Assembly: GCA_023382175.1 (NCBI GenBank)
Contig: JAMCQB010000029.1
Location: 1 to 48,914, forward strand
Source of the DNA: Nitrospirota bacterium
GTDB taxonomy: Bacteria; Nitrospirota; Thermodesulfovibrionia; Thermodesulfovibrionales; UBA9159
Direction: 5' to 3'
Length of the DNA stretch: 48,914 nucleotides
In this document: positions 25,572 to 34,528 of the stretch, piece after piece
Position numbering within the stretch: the first letter of the stretch is position 1
Layout of the letters: the number at the start of each line of letters is the position of its first letter
Notes under the pieces: model-generated
What the model was told of the DNA's origin: nothing
Databases searched by the model: none
Seen by the model: the letters and a program-made list of their open reading frames with translations, nothing else
Translations under genes and position numbers: made by a program

Positions 25572-27095
25572 TTGATCAAAGAAATACGGTATCTTACTGC
25601 GGATGATCTTCCCAAGGTCCCCTTTGTCCTTGAGGGCATATCATCACGGTTTATCCGTGAATACATGGCGGTCCCTCTTGAGTTGAAAAACAATGTCCTC
25701 AAGGTGGTGATGGCGAACCCGGAGGATAAGGAGACCATTGACGCCCTCAGAGTGGCCACCGGCGCCGATGTGGCGGTCTTCGGAGCCGGCGCAGAGGTCC
25801 TCAATGAGTTCATATCCAAGTTCTACGGCCAGGAATCTCAGAACATAAACAGGATCATTGAGGACATCGGCGAAAAGGGCCTGGAATTCATCAGGGAAGA
25901 GGAAGAGGACATCGGCCATCTCAAGGACCTTGCCTCGGAAGCGCCCATCATAAAACTCGTCAACCTCCTTATCTCAAGGGCGGTGGAGGGTAGGGCAAGC
26001 GATATTCACATCGAGCCCTTTGAGGATGAATTGAAGGTGAGATACCGCATTGACGGCGTGCTCCATGATGTGGAATCCACCCCGAAGAAACTCCAGGCTG
26101 CCATTGTATCGAGAATAAAGATCATGGCGAAACTGAACATCGCCGAACGGAGACTGCCCCAGGACGGCCGCATCAGGCTGAAGGTGGGCGAGAGCGAGAT
26201 AGACTTAAGGGTATCCACCATCCCTGTGCTCTATGGCGAAAGCGTGGTTATGAGGATCCTCCGCAAGGAGGGCATTGTGATAGACCTCGAGCAGCTCGGA
26301 TTTCCTGCAGATACCCTTTCCGGCTTCAACCACCTCATCACAAAACCGAACGGCATCATCCTTGTCACCGGCCCTACGGGAAGCGGGAAAACCACAACCC
26401 TTTACGGCGCGCTGGACAAGATCAATTCCCCTGATAAAAAGATCATCACGGTGGAGGACCCCGTAGAGTACCAACTCAAGGGGGTGAACCAGATACAGGT
26501 GAAACCCCAAATAGGGCTGAATTTTGCCAATACCCTGAGACATATTGTGAGGCAGGACCCTGATATTATCATGATCGGAGAGGTCAGGGATCTTGAAACA
26601 GCAGAGATCGCCATACAGTCCGCTCTGACCGGGCATCTCGTTTTTTCGACACTCCATACGAACGACGCGCCCAGCGCCATCACACGACTCCTCGATATGG
26701 GAGTGGAAAATTTCCTCCTCTCTTCCACTGTTCGCGGCATCCTTGCACAGCGGCTCGTAAGGATGATCTGCCCTTCCTGCAGGGAAGTGGACCGCTCCGC
26801 AGCAGACAAGGAAGAACTTGCCGTCTTCGGCATCGGAAGCGATATCACCCTCTATGCAGGGAAGGGGTGCGAGCAGTGTGCCTACACGGGATATTACGGC
26901 AGGTCGGGGATATTCGAACTGCTCATGGTGGATGACGAAATCCGCAAGCTGATCCTCAAGAACGCCGATGCAAACCAGCTGAGGGCGACGGGGAGGCAGC
27001 GCGGCATGAAAACCCTCCTCGAGAACGGTGCGGAAAAGATAAAGGCAGGCATTACCACCCTGAGCGAAGTCCTCAGAGTTACCCAGGAGGCTTAA
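25572..27095 (+). CDS. gspE: Type II secretion ATPase GspE
   Basis: 507 aa. Hexameric cytoplasmic ATPase that drives pseudopilus assembly. An N-terminal T2SSE_N domain (about 1-115) binds GspL. Then come ASDIHIEPFEDELKVRYRID, Walker A GPTGSGKT (267-274), the Asp box (VEDPVEYQLKGVNQIQV), Walker B (IIMIGEVRDLETAEIA) and a His box (STLHTNDAPSAITRLLDM). A zinc-binding C-loop with CPSC and CEQC is typical of GspE. TTG 25572 is chosen: GAGGAG lies 9 bases upstream. It starts the eight-gene gsp operon. Confidence 0.95.
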   Translation: MIKEIRYLTADDLPKVPFVLEGISSRFIREYMAVPLELKNNVLKVVMANPEDKETIDALRVATGADVAVFGAGAEVLNEFISKFYGQESQNINRIIEDIGEKGLEFIREEEEDIGHLKDLASEAPIIKLVNLLISRAVEGRASDIHIEPFEDELKVRYRIDGVLHDVESTPKKLQAAIVSRIKIMAKLNIAERRLPQDGRIRLKVGESEIDLRVSTIPVLYGESVVMRILRKEGIVIDLEQLGFPADTLSGFNHLITKPNGIILVTGPTGSGKTTTLYGALDKINSPDKKIITVEDPVEYQLKGVNQIQVKPQIGLNFANTLRHIVRQDPDIIMIGEVRDLETAEIAIQSALTGHLVFSTLHTNDAPSAITRLLDMGVENFLLSSTVRGILAQRLVRMICPSCREVDRSAADKEELAVFGIGSDITLYAGKGCEQCAYTGYYGRSGIFELLMVDDEIRKLILKNADANQLRATGRQRGMKTLLENGAEKIKAGITTLSEVLRVTQEA

Positions 27096-28289
27096 GTGGC
27101 CACCTTTTCTTACCGGGCGACCACGAGAGAGGGCACCATCGTGGAAGGCGTCGTCGATGCGGCGGACGAAAGGGCTGCTGTCGAAAAGTTGAGAAACACC
27201 GGCGTCATTCCCCTGAAGATCGCCGCCCCAAGGGAAGGCATCAGGCGGAAGTTCACGCTGAAATCTTCGAAGGGCGACCTCCTCACTTTCACCACGGAAC
27301 TCTCTGCTCTGCTCGGAGCCGGATTACCCCTCGACCGGAGCCTGAACATCCTCTCCGATATCTCTGAAAGCAAGGAGATGAAGGGCATCATCCATTCCAT
27401 CCTCAAGTCGATCCGGGAGGGGAGCGCATTCTCCGACGCACTGCTGAGACATCCGAGGGTTTTCCCCAAGATATATGTAAACATGATACGGGCGGGAGAA
27501 GCAGGCGGCGTGCTGGATGTGGTGCTGGACAAACTCAATGAGTTCCTGGAGACTTCCAAGGAACTGAAAGAACACATATTTTCCGCAATGATCTACCCCA
27601 CCATACTGAGCGCAACCGGGGGGATATCGATCATTATTCTCCTCACCTATGTGCTCCCGAAATTCTCAGTGATATTTGCAGAGCTCGGCAGTGCATTGCC
27701 CCTCCCCACGCAGATTGTTCTGGCTTTCAGCAATTTCCTCAAGACATTCTGGTGGGGCGCTTTATTACTGGCGATGGGGGCGTGGTTCATTCTCAGAAGT
27801 TATGTGAAATCTCCTGCGGGCAGATATAAGTGGGATTCCTTCAAACTGAAGCTGCTTGGCGAAGTCATAACAAAGATCGAGACGGCACGTTTTTCGCGGA
27901 CCCTGGGAACGCTCCTGAAAAGCGGGGTTCCCCTCCTGCAGGCCCTGAACAACTCAAAGGATGTTGTCAGCAATCAGGTGATCGCTTCCGCTATTGACAG
28001 GGTCTCAAAGGGCGCAAAGGAAGGGAAAGGCATCGCGGTCCCTTTGTCCGATGCCGGCGTCTTCCCTCCCCTTGCCTTATCCATGATCAAGGTCGGCGAA
28101 GAGACCGGCCAGCTCGACACCATGCTGATGAAGGTCGCATCCACGTACGAAAAGGGCCTGAGGCTTGCCGTCAAAAGATTTGTGAGCTTCCTTGAACCCG
28201 CAATGATTCTCGGTATGGGCCTGATCATCGGCTTCATCGTGGTCTCGATGCTCATGGCCATCTTCAGCATAACGGAACTGCCGTTCTAA
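27096..28289 (+). CDS. gspF: Type II secretion inner-membrane platform protein GspF
   Basis: 397 aa. Two T2SSF domains (about 60-180 and 265-385), each ending in hydrophobic helices, three transmembrane segments in all. Hallmarks: LSALLGAGLPLDRSLNIL, MIRAGEAGGVLDVVLDKL, FSRTLGTLLKSGVPLLQAL and MIKVGEETGQLDTML. It connects GspE to the pseudopilus. GTG 27096 abuts the gspE stop, behind CCAGGAGG. Confidence 0.95.
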   Translation: MATFSYRATTREGTIVEGVVDAADERAAVEKLRNTGVIPLKIAAPREGIRRKFTLKSSKGDLLTFTTELSALLGAGLPLDRSLNILSDISESKEMKGIIHSILKSIREGSAFSDALLRHPRVFPKIYVNMIRAGEAGGVLDVVLDKLNEFLETSKELKEHIFSAMIYPTILSATGGISIIILLTYVLPKFSVIFAELGSALPLPTQIVLAFSNFLKTFWWGALLLAMGAWFILRSYVKSPAGRYKWDSFKLKLLGEVITKIETARFSRTLGTLLKSGVPLLQALNNSKDVVSNQVIASAIDRVSKGAKEGKGIAVPLSDAGVFPPLALSMIKVGEETGQLDTMLMKVASTYEKGLRLAVKRFVSFLEPAMILGMGLIIGFIVVSMLMAIFSITELPF

Positions 28290-28292
28290 CTG

Positions 28293-28372
28293 AAACGTAA
28301 TGGGTGATGCGTGACGCGTAACGAGAGAATAGACAAAAACCCATCACGCGTCACAGGTCACGTGTCACGCTG
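28293..28372. repeat. 7-bp-periodic inverted array spanning the gspH start and leader
   Basis: The left arm (28293-28325) carries gtaatgg/gtgatgc/gtgacgc/gtaacga heptamers; the right arm (28341-28372) carries ccatcac/gcgtcac/aggtcac/gtgtcac. The arms are mutually complementary. The GTG start of gspH lies in the left arm, and the right arm encodes the pseudopilin leader up to the cleavage site. Confidence 0.8.
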
Positions 28373-28796
28373 CAGGGGCTTCACCCTTCTGGAGCTGCTC
28401 ATCGTACTGTTCCTCGCCGTCCTTATGGTCATGCTCTCTGCTGTGCTCTTTACGAACACCCTTTCTTCCAGCAGGCTCAATGCAGCCGCCCGGGAGATAT
28501 CCGCTTCCATAAGACATGCCAGAACCCTTGCACAGATCCACGGCGAACGGCAGGCCGTCGTCATAGACCTTGACGCAAAACAGTATGGGGTAGAAGGCCG
28601 CGCCTTAAGAAGCATACCTCCGGACGTCAATATAAAGGTAACCGACCCCTTTTCGGGGGATGTCTACTCAGGCAAGTACCTTATCGCGGCGAGCGCCACC
28701 GGCGCGGTGAACGGTGGCGCCATCGTTTTGTGGAATAAAAAAAGGACAATGACTATCCAGCTGGATCCCATAGTAGGGGCGGTGGTGATAAAATGA
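28311..28796 (+). CDS. gspH: Minor pseudopilin GspH
   Basis: 161 aa. A type III (prepilin) signal is cleaved after Gly23 (CRG|FTLLELLIVLFLAVLMVMLS), with Glu5 of the mature protein present. The GspH/FimT domain follows (AAREISASIRHARTLAQIHG). GspH belongs to the pseudopilus tip complex. The start is uncertain: GTG 28311 lies within a 7-bp array and has no clear ribosome binding site; the leader (NPSRVTGHVSRCRG) is repeat-encoded and longer than the usual 6-10 residues. The stop overlaps gspI as ATGA. Confidence 0.87.
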   Translation: MTRNERIDKNPSRVTGHVSRCRGFTLLELLIVLFLAVLMVMLSAVLFTNTLSSSRLNAAAREISASIRHARTLAQIHGERQAVVIDLDAKQYGVEGRALRSIPPDVNIKVTDPFSGDVYSGKYLIAASATGAVNGGAIVLWNKKRTMTIQLDPIVGAVVIK

Positions 28797-29254
28797 CAGG
28801 AACAGACGGAACAACATTTGTGACGCGGAGACGCGGGGTTAGGAACGCGTCGCGCGTCGCGCGTCACGCTTTACGAAGCAGCGCCGGCTTCACCCTTCTT
28901 GAGGTGCTCGTGGCCGTAGCCATTTTGGGCATTGCGATCGCGGTGATCCTGCAGCTTTTCTCCGCTGATCTGAGAGCCATATCGGTATCCGGGAATTATG
29001 TTGCAGCCGCTGCAAAGGCAGAGGCAAAGATGAGGGAGGTGCTGGATGACGACGCCCTTACGGAACGCTCTCTCAGCGAGACGACCGATGACGGGTACAG
29101 AATCGATGTCGCGGTCACCAGGGCATTAGGGAACAGAACGGAAAATCTGCCGGTGATGCTCCTGGATGTATCCCTCACCGTACACTGGACAAAGGGAACA
29201 AAAGAGAGAACACTCACCCTGAGAACAATGAAGATGGTGGAAAAGAAAATATGA
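28793..29254 (+). CDS. gspI: Minor pseudopilin GspI
   Basis: 153 aa. Prepilin cleavage is after Gly32 (SSAG|FTLLEVLVAVAILGIAIAV). The rest resembles GspI: AAAKAEAKMREVLDDD, a short beta region and LTVHWTKGTKERTLTLRTMK. GspI nucleates the tip trimer with GspJ and GspK. The 32-residue leader (TRRRGVRNASRVARHALRSS part) is entirely encoded by an 8-bp then a 7-bp periodic array. ATGA overlaps link it to gspH and gspJ. Confidence 0.88.
   Translation: MTGTDGTTFVTRRRGVRNASRVARHALRSSAGFTLLEVLVAVAILGIAIAVILQLFSADLRAISVSGNYVAAAAKAEAKMREVLDDDALTERSLSETTDDGYRIDVAVTRALGNRTENLPVMLLDVSLTVHWTKGTKERTLTLRTMKMVEKKI
28819..28878. repeat. Periodic array encoding the GspI leader
   Basis: 8-bp units (tgtgacgc/ggagacgc/ggggttag) run into 7-bp units (gcgtcgc/gcgtcgc/gcgtcac/gctttac). 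The array ends about 10 bases before the codon of the cleavage glycine. Confidence 0.75.
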
Positions 29255-29964
29255 CCGGTGATGAAATGACAGAGAGAACATCCTTTCCGACGCGGAGACG
29301 CGGGGGCAGGAACGCATCACGCATCACGCACCACGCGTTACGAAGCGGGAGCGGCTTCACCCTCCTTGAACTGGTCATATCCATCACTATCATCGGTATT
29401 ATCGTCCTGATCATTGCCGGCGCTACGCGACTGGGGTTCCGTTCCGTGGACGCAGGGGAGAAAAAGATCGAATCCCTTGAGAGGATGAGATCGTCTCTGT
29501 GGCTCATCAACTCCCAGATCCAGTCGGAAATCCCCCTGACGTTCGACGAAGACGGTTCCCGGAAATATTACTTTAAGGGAACCAGGGAATTTCTGCAGTT
29601 CTCTACCAACTATTCCCTTGCGGGAGGAGAGAGGGGTTATGTTCTGGCCGCTTACAAGGTAGTTCCCGATGATCGCGGAAAGCAGGTTCTCTATCTGACC
29701 GAGAACGGTATCGGCATGACCAACGGGACCGAGACAAAACTCCTGGACGTCTTTGACGAGATATATTTCGAGTATTTTTACAAAGAACCTGCAGCAGAGC
29801 AGGGGAGCTGGGTCCAGCAGTGGACGGACGAGACAGCAATTCCTGAAAAAGTGAGGGTCCATTTTGTGGAAGGGACAAAGGATCTCGCCCTGATCATTCC
29901 CATGAGATCGAGGGGATCCCTGGCGCAGAGGCCCTCTGCAGCGCCCGGCTTTACGATTCGATGA
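29251..29964 (+). CDS. gspJ: Minor pseudopilin GspJ
   Basis: 237 aa. Prepilin cleavage is after Gly34 (SGSG|FTLLELVISITIIGIIVLII). The C-terminal GspJ domain is evident (LERMRSSLWLINSQIQSEIP, FLQFSTNYSLAG, LYLTENGIG, VRVHFVEGTKDLALIIPM). The leader (NASRITHHALRSGSG end) is again repeat-encoded and closely parallels that of GspI. Both ends overlap neighbours as ATGA. Confidence 0.88.
   Translation: MTGDEMTERTSFPTRRRGGRNASRITHHALRSGSGFTLLELVISITIIGIIVLIIAGATRLGFRSVDAGEKKIESLERMRSSLWLINSQIQSEIPLTFDEDGSRKYYFKGTREFLQFSTNYSLAGGERGYVLAAYKVVPDDRGKQVLYLTENGIGMTNGTETKLLDVFDEIYFEYFYKEPAAEQGSWVQQWTDETAIPEKVRVHFVEGTKDLALIIPMRSRGSLAQRPSAAPGFTIR
29286..29345. repeat. Periodic array encoding the GspJ leader
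   Basis: 8-bp units (tccgacgc/ggagacgc/gggggcag) followed by 7-bp units (gcatcac/gcatcac/gcaccac/gcgttac). The 8-bp part is nearly identical to that in gspI; the 7-bp units differ in sequence but keep the period. Confidence 0.75.
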
Positions 29965-30959
29965 ACAGGAAAGTGTGCATACCGCTGTTCCGCGGTCCTT
30001 TAAAGGCCGTTCCCCTGTCATCGGAAAAAGGGATCGCCCTTCTCATGGTGCTGTGGGTTCTCACCGTCCTCATGGTGATCGTCCTCTCCTTTTCCTTTAT
30101 GACAAGGACGGAAACCCATGCCACGCTATCCTTCAAGGAGGGGATAGAAAAGAAATTCCTTGCAGAGGCAGGGATAGAAAGAGGGATGGTGGAGATGCTT
30201 TACAGAAGGCAAAACCTGAATGCCGGAGACAGCGAAATATGGAAGGCGGACGGCACGCCCTACAGCGATCAGCTGAGTAACGGAAAGTATACGGTCAGGA
30301 TTATGGATGAATCGGGGAAACTGGATATCAACACACTCAATGACAGTTCTGCTATACTATTCAAGAATCTCCTGATAAATGCGGGCGTAAAGGCAGAAGA
30401 CGCGGATACCATTGCGGATTCCGTCCTGGACTGGAAAGATGCAGATGACCTTCACCGCCTCCATGGAGCCGAGAGCGATTACTACAGGTCACTGCCGAAC
30501 CCGTACAAGGCAAAGAATGCAGATTTTGATACGGTTGAGGAACTGCTCATGGTGAAGGGCATGACGCCCGAGATACTGTACGGGACTGAAGAAAAGAGAG
30601 AGATCATCGGTTCCCTCACGGTGAATTCAAGGGTGGGCTCAATCAATCTGAATGCGGCTCCCAGGGAGCTCTTAATGGCCCTGCCCGGCATGACTGCGGA
30701 AATAGCGGACGGAATAATAAAAATCAGGGAGAAAAAGGAGATTCAGGGGTTGCAGGATGTTCAGGCTGTCCTTGGAGAAAGTTATAAGCTTATGGCATCA
30801 TACGTCGGTTTCAGCGCTTCCAATGCATTCACCATCGACGCCGTCGGCTTTAAGGACAGTGAGGCAAAAGGGTATCGCGTCACGGCAACCGTCATCATGG
30901 AGAGCAATAACAAATACAGATATGTATACTATAAAAGCCCGATGAACGTAACCCGATGA
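29961..30959 (+). CDS. gspK: Pseudopilus tip protein GspK
   Basis: 332 aa. N-terminal prepilin helix EKG|IALLMVLWVLTVLMVIV, without Glu5, as expected of GspK, which caps the tip. Residues about 105-250 form the inserted helical domain (KLDINTLNDSS, DADTIADSVLDWKDADD, VEELLMVKGMTPEILYG). SINLNAAPRELLMALPGM is the SAM-like hairpin. Length fits the family. ATGA overlaps both neighbours. Unlike gspH-I-J, its leader carries no periodic array. Confidence 0.92.
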   Translation: MNRKVCIPLFRGPLKAVPLSSEKGIALLMVLWVLTVLMVIVLSFSFMTRTETHATLSFKEGIEKKFLAEAGIERGMVEMLYRRQNLNAGDSEIWKADGTPYSDQLSNGKYTVRIMDESGKLDINTLNDSSAILFKNLLINAGVKAEDADTIADSVLDWKDADDLHRLHGAESDYYRSLPNPYKAKNADFDTVEELLMVKGMTPEILYGTEEKREIIGSLTVNSRVGSINLNAAPRELLMALPGMTAEIADGIIKIREKKEIQGLQDVQAVLGESYKLMASYVGFSASNAFTIDAVGFKDSEAKGYRVTATVIMESNNKYRYVYYKSPMNVTR

Positions 30960-32506
30960 CAGAAACCATAGCAGTGAAGAAAGTGACAGCCGTCATCTCC
31001 GGCTCCCTGGCACGGCTGAGGGCAATGGGGAAGCCTCTGCAGAGGGTTCTCACCTTCAGTCTCGCTGATGATTCCCTTGCGCCTGCGAAAAACGTTTGTG
31101 CTGCCATCGAGAGGGGCCTTCTGTCCATAGCCTACGGTTCACGGATACTGTCCCGGATTACCCTCAAGGGATGCAAGCTGTACCCCCTGGAGGAAAAGTA
31201 TCCGACCCCTGAGGGCCTGGCTTCCTCTGCGGCGCTGACGCTCAATACCCTGGGCGCATCAAAGGCAGAGATGACGCTGAGCATTCCCAAGGCATGGACG
31301 GTTATCAAAATTGCGGAGTTTCCCTCCACGGTCAGGGATAACCTCTCTGACGTGGTTTCCTACGAAATGGACCGGCTCACCCCCTTTGGTCCTGGGGAGG
31401 CATTCTATGATTTCAGGATCGTGAGGGAAGACAGTGAGAAACTCACGTTACTGGTGGTGGCGGTGAAGACCGATCTTATAGGGCCGTATCTTGAAGCGCT
31501 GAGGGAAAAAGGCTTTAACGTCAGCAGGGTGACCGTCAATCTTTCCGCCGTTGGCGCCCTCTGCCGGTATGCAAACAAATGCGCTGACTCCGTCTTTATC
31601 AAGATCAGCGAAAAAGAATACGAGGGCGCCGTATTCCTGGGTGGTTTTATCACCGGCGCCTTCGCGGGTTCTTTCGGGTCTGACGATGACAGGGAAAAAC
31701 TGGATACCGTAATGGCAGAGATGGAACCCCTTCTGGACAGTGCCAGGAAGGAGGGAAAATCACCGCAGGTTATCGTATCGGTGAAAGACAAGAACTCAGC
31801 CCTCGGGGAAATGATGAAACTGAGGATGACCCTTCCCTTCAAGATACTTGAGGAGACTGGTATCCCCCTGGGTCTCTCAAAGAAAGAAATCTCTTATGAA
31901 GCGGTGGGAGGAGTAATCGAATCCCTCTGGCCCCCCGCAGGGGGATTGAATCTGCTGGGCAAGGGCCGGCAGACAAAGGAAAAGCCTCCCCTTGCCCTTA
32001 CCGTTATCCTTGCCATTGGAGTCGTTGCCGTGTGGGCCCTCTCCCTCGTTGCCCCTGTCAAAATTGAGGGGACAAGGCTCAGAGAAATGGATCGGCAGAT
32101 CGCCATGAGAAAAGACGAGATCAAGAAGATCGAGGCGTTGAAAAAAGACGTCGCTGCGCTGGAGAGTGATATTGCGGCCATCAACAATTTCAAGGGGAAC
32201 AGGCCGATGGCATTGAATATTCTCAAGGAACTCACGAGCGTTCTTCCGAAGACTGCATGGCTGACACGAACAAGGATAACCGAGACAACGGTTGACATTG
32301 AGGGCTATGCAGGGTCAGCCACCGAGCTTATACCGAAACTGGAGGCCTCACCCTATTTCAGAAAAACGGAATTTGCATCCCCTACTTTCAGGGACGCAAG
32401 GATGAATGCGGACAGGTTCACTATCAAGATGGAGATCGAGGGCGTGAAAAAGACCGAAGGGGAAAAGACAAACGGGCGGGGGAAACCGAAAAGTGAAAAG
32501 AAGTAA
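30956..32506 (+). CDS. gspL: Type II secretion protein GspL (PilM/PilN-like fusion)
   Basis: 516 aa. The N-terminal two-thirds is an actin-like cytoplasmic domain (about 40-330; VSYEMDRLTPFGPGEAFYDF, EKEYEGAVFLGGFITGAF) that binds GspE. One transmembrane helix (about 345-365, ALTVILAIGVVAVWALSLVA) and a periplasmic PilN/GspL-C domain follow, with a coiled stretch (RLREMDRQIAMRKDEIKKIE) and LTSVLPKTAWLTRT. It anchors the ATPase to the membrane platform. The end overlaps gspM by 14 bp. Confidence 0.88.
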   Translation: MTETIAVKKVTAVISGSLARLRAMGKPLQRVLTFSLADDSLAPAKNVCAAIERGLLSIAYGSRILSRITLKGCKLYPLEEKYPTPEGLASSAALTLNTLGASKAEMTLSIPKAWTVIKIAEFPSTVRDNLSDVVSYEMDRLTPFGPGEAFYDFRIVREDSEKLTLLVVAVKTDLIGPYLEALREKGFNVSRVTVNLSAVGALCRYANKCADSVFIKISEKEYEGAVFLGGFITGAFAGSFGSDDDREKLDTVMAEMEPLLDSARKEGKSPQVIVSVKDKNSALGEMMKLRMTLPFKILEETGIPLGLSKKEISYEAVGGVIESLWPPAGGLNLLGKGRQTKEKPPLALTVILAIGVVAVWALSLVAPVKIEGTRLREMDRQIAMRKDEIKKIEALKKDVAALESDIAAINNFKGNRPMALNILKELTSVLPKTAWLTRTRITETTVDIEGYAGSATELIPKLEASPYFRKTEFASPTFRDARMNADRFTIKMEIEGVKKTEGEKTNGRGKPKSEKK

Positions 32507-33044
32507 GACGTTCATCATTACCATACCGTTGATGGCCCTGCTGCTGGGGTTTGTTGCCTATCAGTATGGGTATGTAAAGATCCGGGGAGAGATCCAGTCC
32601 ATCAAAGAAGACCAGAGGATAAGGGCAAAGACCCTTCAAAAATATATTGAACTCATTGCTGAAAAACCTCTCCTGGAGAAGAAGTTTGCGGCGCTGACAG
32701 AGGAGCGGAAGGCCGACAATTCAAAACTCATCGAAGGGCAAACCCTTTCCCTGGCTGCAGCAACCCTTCAGGATACGGTGAAGGGCATTATCATCAGCAG
32801 AGGAGGGACAATATCCAGCGAACGGGTGGGCAAGCCCGAAGATATCGGAAAGTTCAAGGCAATTACGGTAACCATTGACGCCGTTGTTCCTGATGCCCGG
32901 GCGCTGAGCGATATCCTTTACTCCATAGAGACCCGGACTCCCCACCTTGTGATAAAAGAGCTCGATACAAGGGTGAGGGATTTCCGAAACCCCAGGGAAC
33001 TCATGGTGAAACTGGATATTTCCGCCATGACTGCCGGGAAATAA
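32493..33044 (+). CDS. gspM: Type II secretion protein GspM (PilO-like)
   Basis: 183 aa. One N-terminal transmembrane helix (ITIPLMALLLGFVAYQYG), a coiled-coil (KTLQKYIELIAEKPLLEKKF) and a ferredoxin-like periplasmic domain (RVGKPEDIGKFKAITVTIDA, LSDILYSIETRTPHLVIKEL) give the GspM/PilO layout. It pairs with GspL in the inner-membrane platform. GTG 32493 starts inside gspL. Last gene of the gsp run. Confidence 0.82.
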   Translation: MKRSKTFIITIPLMALLLGFVAYQYGYVKIRGEIQSIKEDQRIRAKTLQKYIELIAEKPLLEKKFAALTEERKADNSKLIEGQTLSLAAATLQDTVKGIIISRGGTISSERVGKPEDIGKFKAITVTIDAVVPDARALSDILYSIETRTPHLVIKELDTRVRDFRNPRELMVKLDISAMTAGK

Positions 33045-33179
33045 GTTCCTCCGGGCGAGCTGAAAAGGGGCATGCTCCACCATCCCTTGACAATTCCTGT
33101 ATTTTATGAGGCGGGCGAACCAACCTCTCAGCAAAAATGCAACATATTCAATGAGCGATTGGGAATCGTCTCGATTGTT

Positions 33180-33248
33180 GTCATTCCGGGCTTGACCCGG
33201 AATCCAGTATATTTCTTGCTTCTGGATTCCCGCTTTCGCGGGAATGAC
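33180..33248. repeat. 69-bp palindromic element (gtcattcc...ggaatgac family)
   Basis: The arms gtcattccgggcttgacccg and its partner ending cgggaatgac enclose aatccag/ctggatt. This is a widespread bacterial intergenic palindrome type. It lies between gspM and murA, just before the murA ribosome binding site. Confidence 0.8.
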
Positions 33249-33268
33249 GTGCTAAGGTGAGCGGATCT

Positions 33269-34528
33269 ATGGACAAACTGGTAATAAACGGCGGCAAGAG
33301 ACTGAAAGGCGAAGTGACCATCAGCGGCGCAAAGAATGCAGCCCTGCCCATCATGGTATCCTCCATACTTGCCTCGGGTGAAAGTACCATACAAAGGGTT
33401 CCGGAATTGATGGACGTCATGACCATGGGGAAGCTCCTTGACAACCTCGGAGCCGGCTTTCATTATGAACCGGGTACGGCCGTCATCAATACTGCGCACA
33501 TCAACAACCATGTGGCGCCCTATGACCTTGTGAAGACCATGCGCGCGTCGGTTTTGGTCCTCGGTCCGCTTCTCGCCCGCACCGGAAAGGCAAGGGTCTC
33601 TCTGCCGGGAGGATGCGCCATCGGCGCCAGGCCCATCAACCTTCATCTCATGGGTCTGGAGAAGATGGGGGCAACCATTGAACTGGACAGAGGGTATGTG
33701 AATGCCAGCGCAAAGGGGTTGAGAGGCTCGGCAATATATCTCGATATGCCCACGGTGACAGGCACCGAGAACCTCCTCATGGCTGCGTCCCTTGCGAAGG
33801 GCACTACAGTGATCGAAAATGCCGCAAAGGAACCCGAAGTCGTTGATCTCGCCAATGCCCTCTCGTCCATGGGCGCCAGGATAAGCGGCGCGGGTGAGAG
33901 CACCATCGAGGTGGAAGGGGTGGATGAGCTCAGGCCGCTGCACTATTCCGTCATACCGGACAGGGTGGAGACGGGAACCTTCATGACCATAGCGGGAATA
34001 ACCGGAGGCGAAATCCTCATCAAAGGATGCAGGCCGGAACACTCTGAAGCGTTGATTACGAAATTAAGGGAAGCAGGCCTTGAGATCGAAATTGAGAGCG
34101 CCGGGATGCGGGTTACGGGTCCAGACCGGCCCAGCGCAAAGGATATAAAGACGATGCCCTACCCGGGATTTCCCACGGATATGCAGGCTCAGTTCATGGC
34201 GCTGATGGCCGTGGCTGAGGGAACAAGTGTCATACGGGAAACCATTTTTGAAAACAGGTTCATGCACGTGGCCGAACTGAGAAGGATGGGCGCTGATATA
34301 GAGATCGAAGGGGGAGTAGCGACCGTGAGAGGCGTACCGAAACTGAACGGTGCGGACGTTATGGCCACGGACCTCAGAGCCAGCGCTTCCCTCATTGTTG
34401 CAGGTCTGGGTGCAGAGGGGAGAACGACCATTCACAGGCTTTATCACCTGGACAGGGGCTACGAACGGATAGAAGAGAAACTGAAGGGGCTGGGCGCTAC
34501 TGTGGAGCGGATGAAAGATGCCCGATAA
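33269..34528 (+). CDS. murA: UDP-N-acetylglucosamine 1-carboxyvinyltransferase
   Basis: 419 aa, the standard length. First committed step of peptidoglycan synthesis: adds enolpyruvate from PEP to UDP-GlcNAc. The inside-out alpha/beta barrel motifs are clear: [20 protein letters not shown] at the N-terminus, the PEP-binding catalytic Cys in [15 protein letters not shown] (so fosfomycin-sensitive type), and [17 protein letters not shown] 33269 is preferred to GTG 33257: AAGGTGA lies 8 bases before it. Its 3' end overlaps accD on the other strand by 32 bp. Confidence 0.97.
   Translation: MDKLVINGGKRLKGEVTISGAKNAALPIMVSSILASGESTIQRVPELMDVMTMGKLLDNLGAGFHYEPGTAVINTAHINNHVAPYDLVKTMRASVLVLGPLLARTGKARVSLPGGCAIGARPINLHLMGLEKMGATIELDRGYVNASAKGLRGSAIYLDMPTVTGTENLLMAASLAKGTTVIENAAKEPEVVDLANALSSMGARISGAGESTIEVEGVDELRPLHYSVIPDRVETGTFMTIAGITGGEILIKGCRPEHSEALITKLREAGLEIEIESAGMRVTGPDRPSAKDIKTMPYPGFPTDMQAQFMALMAVAEGTSVIRETIFENRFMHVAELRRMGADIEIEGGVATVRGVPKLNGADVMATDLRASASLIVAGLGAEGRTTIHRLYHLDRGYERIEEKLKGLGATVERMKDAR

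Noticed and set aside
25572-28289. Type IV pilus pilB-pilC instead of gspE-gspF
   Set aside because: The neighbours are minor pseudopilins H-I-J-K and platform proteins L-M, and the ATPase has the CPSC/CEQC zinc loop of GspE.
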